This document shows positions 5,136 to 6,718 of a stretch of DNA of 6,718 nt, in pieces. This DNA comes from CF-161 sp035259145 (GTDB lineage: Bacteria; Chloroflexota; Dormibacteria; Dormibacterales; Dormibacteraceae), in contig DATFWQ010000320.1 of the NCBI GenBank assembly GCA_035259145.1, positions 1 to 6,718 on the forward strand, given 5' to 3'. The notes below the pieces were generated by a model. That model had not been told where the DNA came from. It made no database searches and saw nothing but the letters and a program-made list of their open reading frames with translations. Position 1 is the stretch's first letter. Each line of letters begins with the position of its first letter. The translations under genes were made by a program, and so were the position numbers.

Positions 5136-6275
5136 ATGCGCATGAGGCGGGCGCTGATCTCCGGCAATGGCATCGCCGGCGCGTCGATTGCATACTGGCT
5201 GGTCCGAGCCGGCTGGGAGGTGACCATCGTGGAGCGCGCCGCCGCTTTGCGCTCCAGCGGCCCGGTCGACGTGCGAGGCGACGCCGTCGCCGCCCTGCGT
5301 GCGATGGGCTGCTACGAGGAGCTCCGTGCGCTCTCGACCGGCGCCACCGACGTCGAGTTCGTCGACCGGGCCGGCCGGCGGGTCGGCGGTTTCGCCATCG
5401 AGCCGTCCAGCCGCACCGGAGACTTCGAGATCGCGAGGCAGGATCTCGCCCAGGGTCTCGCTCGCGCGGCGGCTGGCGCGCAGATCTTGTGGGGTAACTC
5501 GATCGTTGAAGCGCGACAGGACCACGACGGCGTCGACGCCGTACTCGCCAGCGGTGCCAGGCTTCGATCCGATGTCGTAATCGCGGCGGACGGGCTGCAC
5601 TCGGCCATGCGCCAACTGGTGGTCGGTCCCGAAGACTCAGTGGTCGCTCCACTCGGCATGTGGATCGCGACGCTGCCCTGTCCGATCGCGGCCGGCGACG
5701 GCGTGACGGTGCGCGTGTACAACGAGCCCGGCCGCATGGCGTCGTTGCATCCCGCCGGCGGCCACCCGGGCGCGGCGCTGATGCTCCGTGATAAACCCCG
5801 CGAGGACTGGGACATGCATGATCCGCACGATCAGAAGGCGTTTCTGGCCAGCGCGTTCGCTGGCGCGGGATGGCTGGTGCCCAGCATCCTGGAGTGCGCC
5901 GCGCGCACCGACGATCTCTACTTCGACGCCGTGAGTCGCGTGCGAGTGTCGCGCTGGTGGAATGGTCGGATTGTGCTTCTCGGAGACGCGGCATCCTCGG
6001 TCACCATCTTCGGCGACGGTTCGAGCATGGCGATCGCCGGCGCGTGGGAGCTGGCCAGGGCGTTGGAGCGGCATGCCGATGTCGCCGACGCCTTCGACGC
6101 CTATGAACGCGCCCATCGCCGGCGCGTGGAGCCACGTCAGCGTCGAGTCCAGCTCGCTGCGCACTTTCTCGTCCCAGCGTCCCGCCCGGGCCTGACCGCC
6201 CGAAACGCGTTCCTCCGCGCGACCGACGTGCGTCGCCGACGCAGGACAAGGTCTGATCAGCTCGGCCAACGCTAA
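5136..6275 (+). CDS. FAD-dependent monooxygenase (class A flavoprotein, TetX/PHBH-like fold)
   Basis: A 379-residue soluble flavoenzyme expected to use NAD(P)H and O2 to hydroxylate a small, probably aromatic or polyketide-like molecule. Residues 6-34 form the Rossmann FAD-binding site: GNGIAG (10-15, GxGxxG) and Glu33, which normally binds the adenosine ribose. Next comes the GPVDVRG segment (42-48). The DG motif is Asp152-Gly153 in 'DVVIAADGLHSAMR'. The second FAD/GD motif is Gly283-Asp284 in 'RIVLLGDAASSVTIFGDGSS'. Here the His and Pro often found after GDAA are replaced, as in a subset of bacterial homologues with SSV-F/GDGSS, followed by the usual helix (MAIAGAWELARAL). Length is close to that of TetX-type enzymes, with no extra C-terminal domain. 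The C-terminus is strikingly Arg-rich (VRRRRRTR). It is divergent from TetR with the operator-like repeats between, so it is likely derepressed by its substrate or a related compound. Substrate unknown; antibiotic inactivation and catabolism are both possible. Confidence 0.92.
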   Translation: MRMRRALISGNGIAGASIAYWLVRAGWEVTIVERAAALRSSGPVDVRGDAVAALRAMGCYEELRALSTGATDVEFVDRAGRRVGGFAIEPSSRTGDFEIARQDLAQGLARAAAGAQILWGNSIVEARQDHDGVDAVLASGARLRSDVVIAADGLHSAMRQLVVGPEDSVVAPLGMWIATLPCPIAAGDGVTVRVYNEPGRMASLHPAGGHPGAALMLRDKPREDWDMHDPHDQKAFLASAFAGAGWLVPSILECAARTDDLYFDAVSRVRVSRWWNGRIVLLGDAASSVTIFGDGSSMAIAGAWELARALERHADVADAFDAYERAHRRRVEPRQRRVQLAAHFLVPASRPGLTARNAFLRATDVRRRRRTRSDQLGQR

Positions 6276-6331
6276 CGCTAACTGAGGACTGAAGGGCTCG
6301 CCGCCCCACGGTCGAAACAAGGTCGTCGAGG

Positions 6332-6351
6332 GGTGGTCACACGTGGCCACC
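6332..6351 (+). terminator. hairpin 57 bases after the monooxygenase stop
   Basis: GGTGGTC pairs with GGCCACC (one G-U pair) around the 6-base loop ACACGT. It is the first stable stem downstream of the monooxygenase. No U-run follows, so it would be a U-less terminator of the type proposed for high-GC bacteria, or only an mRNA 3'-end barrier. Confidence 0.35.
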
Positions 6352-6411
6352 GGCGCTGGACTTTGACTTGGCCACAACCGCGTCATTTGGATTGGCCATT
6401 GACCAGCTCTT

Positions 6412-6427
6412 ATCTGAGCGATCAGAT
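6412..6427 (+). other. hairpin with GCGA (GNRA) loop
   Basis: ATCTGA and TCAGAT form a perfect 6-bp stem closed by GCGA, a stable GNRA-class tetraloop when read as plus-strand RNA. It overlaps a second partial symmetry, GATCA...TGATC (6420-6434). It is 17 bases from the stronger hairpin that follows. No function can be assigned. Confidence 0.3.
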
Positions 6428-6443
6428 CTTGATCCCTACTGTT

Positions 6444-6469
6444 CAGAGCGTGCGGATTGTCGCGCTCTG
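6444..6469. terminator. strong hairpin, candidate bidirectional terminator
   Basis: CAGAGCGTG pairs with CGCGCTCTG over 9 bp (one G-U pair on the plus strand) around the 8-base loop CGGATTGT; one further U-G pair is possible at the base. This is the most stable stem noticed in the window. It lies between two converging genes, where a terminator serving both is expected. Neither side has a T-run. Confidence 0.45.
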
Positions 6470-6637
6470 GTAGCCGGGCCCGCTGCGTCATTCGTGATAT
6501 GGCCGACCAGCGACTGTTTCGGCTTGATCGCCCACACAGAATCCCCGCGGGGCGCCGCTCGTGAGGCCGTGTCGCTGCGATGCCGGAGTGAGCAGCGTCC
6601 AGCACGACGGAGGTCATTCGGCCGAGCTTCCGTCCGG

Positions 6638-6718
6638 TCACACTGCCACCCACCCGCCGTCGACGGGGATGACGGCTCCGTTCAGGTAGCTCGCCTTGTC
6701 GGAGGCGAGGAAGACGAT
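6638..6718 (-). CDS. short-chain dehydrogenase/reductase, C-terminal 26 residues (partial)
   Basis: Read on the minus strand, the frame enters from the right edge and ends at TGA 6640-6638. The visible part is 'IVFLASDKASYLNGAVIPVD' followed by GGWVAV. This is the hallmark end of classical SDR enzymes: FLASD-x-ASY-x-x-G-x-x-x-x-VDGGW. In these proteins it follows the helix that packs on the NAD(P)-binding Rossmann fold, and it helps form the tetramer interface. The cofactor and catalytic (Ser-Tyr-Lys) residues are outside the window, so substrate and cofactor cannot be named. Such enzymes usually reduce carbonyls or oxidise alcohols. It converges on the monooxygenase gene and is not in an operon with it. 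Confidence 0.87.
   Translation of the reverse strand: MVFLASDKASYLNGAVIPVDGGWVAV

Larger units (their letters stand above)
6276..6637. other. convergent intergenic region with hairpins, no gene seen
   Basis: These 362 bases lie between the stop of the monooxygenase (plus) and that of the dehydrogenase (minus). No reading frame here resembles a protein. A long minus-strand frame that crosses into the monooxygenase looks like an antisense shadow: it has a random, Arg/Ser/Pro-rich composition and no domain. Three inverted repeats (6332-6351, 6412-6427, 6444-6469) are annotated separately. A CCCCGCGGGG palindrome (6543-6552) and a short AACGCT duplication across the monooxygenase stop are also present. 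No tRNA or other known RNA was recognised. Confidence 0.6.

Noticed and set aside
6399..6427. TTGACC with a following TCAGAT as a promoter in the convergent gap
   Set aside because: The -10 matches TATAAT at only three of six bases and no gene follows on that strand.
6543..6552. CCCCGCGGGG palindrome as a terminator or operator
   Set aside because: It has no loop, no T-run and no promoter nearby. Such GC palindromes are common by chance at this base composition.
5637..6653. Long minus-strand open frame across the monooxygenase and the following gap
   Set aside because: It runs antisense to a clear FAD monooxygenase, shows no domain, and its composition (Arg, Ser, Pro, His) is that of a shadow frame in GC-rich DNA.

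Overview
The window is high-GC bacterial DNA. It holds six complete protein genes and the last 26 codons of a seventh that runs off the right edge. The GC-rich codons, GTG starts, TetR regulator with a divergent flavin monooxygenase, Thr/Pro-linker lipoprotein and two possible leaderless starts fit a soil-type Actinomycetota or Chloroflexota/Dormibacterota-like genome. No marker gene is present, so the phylum is an inference only. No rRNA, tRNA, CRISPR array, insertion sequence or integrase is visible.

Layout. (1) 1-239 has no convincing gene. (2) 240-1514, minus strand: a predicted lipoprotein with a Thr/Pro/Ala-rich linker and a beta-propeller-like domain. (3) 1678-3722, plus strand: a two-gene ABC-2 exporter, ATPase then permease, with a 4-base overlap. 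It is divergent from the lipoprotein gene across a 163-bp gap. (4) 3723-3924: a convergent intergenic gap with weak hairpins. (5) 5057 down to 3925, minus strand: a TetR-family repressor followed by a small four-helix membrane protein, overlapping by ATGA. (6) 5136-6275, plus strand: a class A FAD-dependent monooxygenase, divergent from the TetR gene across a 78-bp gap. (7) 6276-6637: a convergent intergenic region with three hairpins and no gene. (8) 6638-6718, minus strand: the C-terminal tail of a short-chain dehydrogenase/reductase.

How the genes work together. The ATPase and permease should form a homodimeric or 2+2 ABC-2 exporter; its substrate cannot be read from sequence. The TetR, membrane protein and monooxygenase look like one control unit. 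The 78-bp gap contains a good sigma70-type promoter (TTGACG, 17 bp, TATATT) for the monooxygenase. Overlapping it are two repeats of a GCATT-N-ARTG operator-like motif, one a perfect 11-bp palindrome. The simplest reading is a repressor that blocks the monooxygenase promoter until a small hydrophobic ligand binds, with the membrane protein translationally coupled to the repressor. This is inference.

The region mostly looks like ordinary accessory-metabolism and transport genes. I see no clear sign of a wholly new system. The items most worth a second look are the TetR/monooxygenase operator, the unidentified membrane protein coupled to the repressor, the propeller lipoprotein beside the exporter, and the leaderless-type starts.
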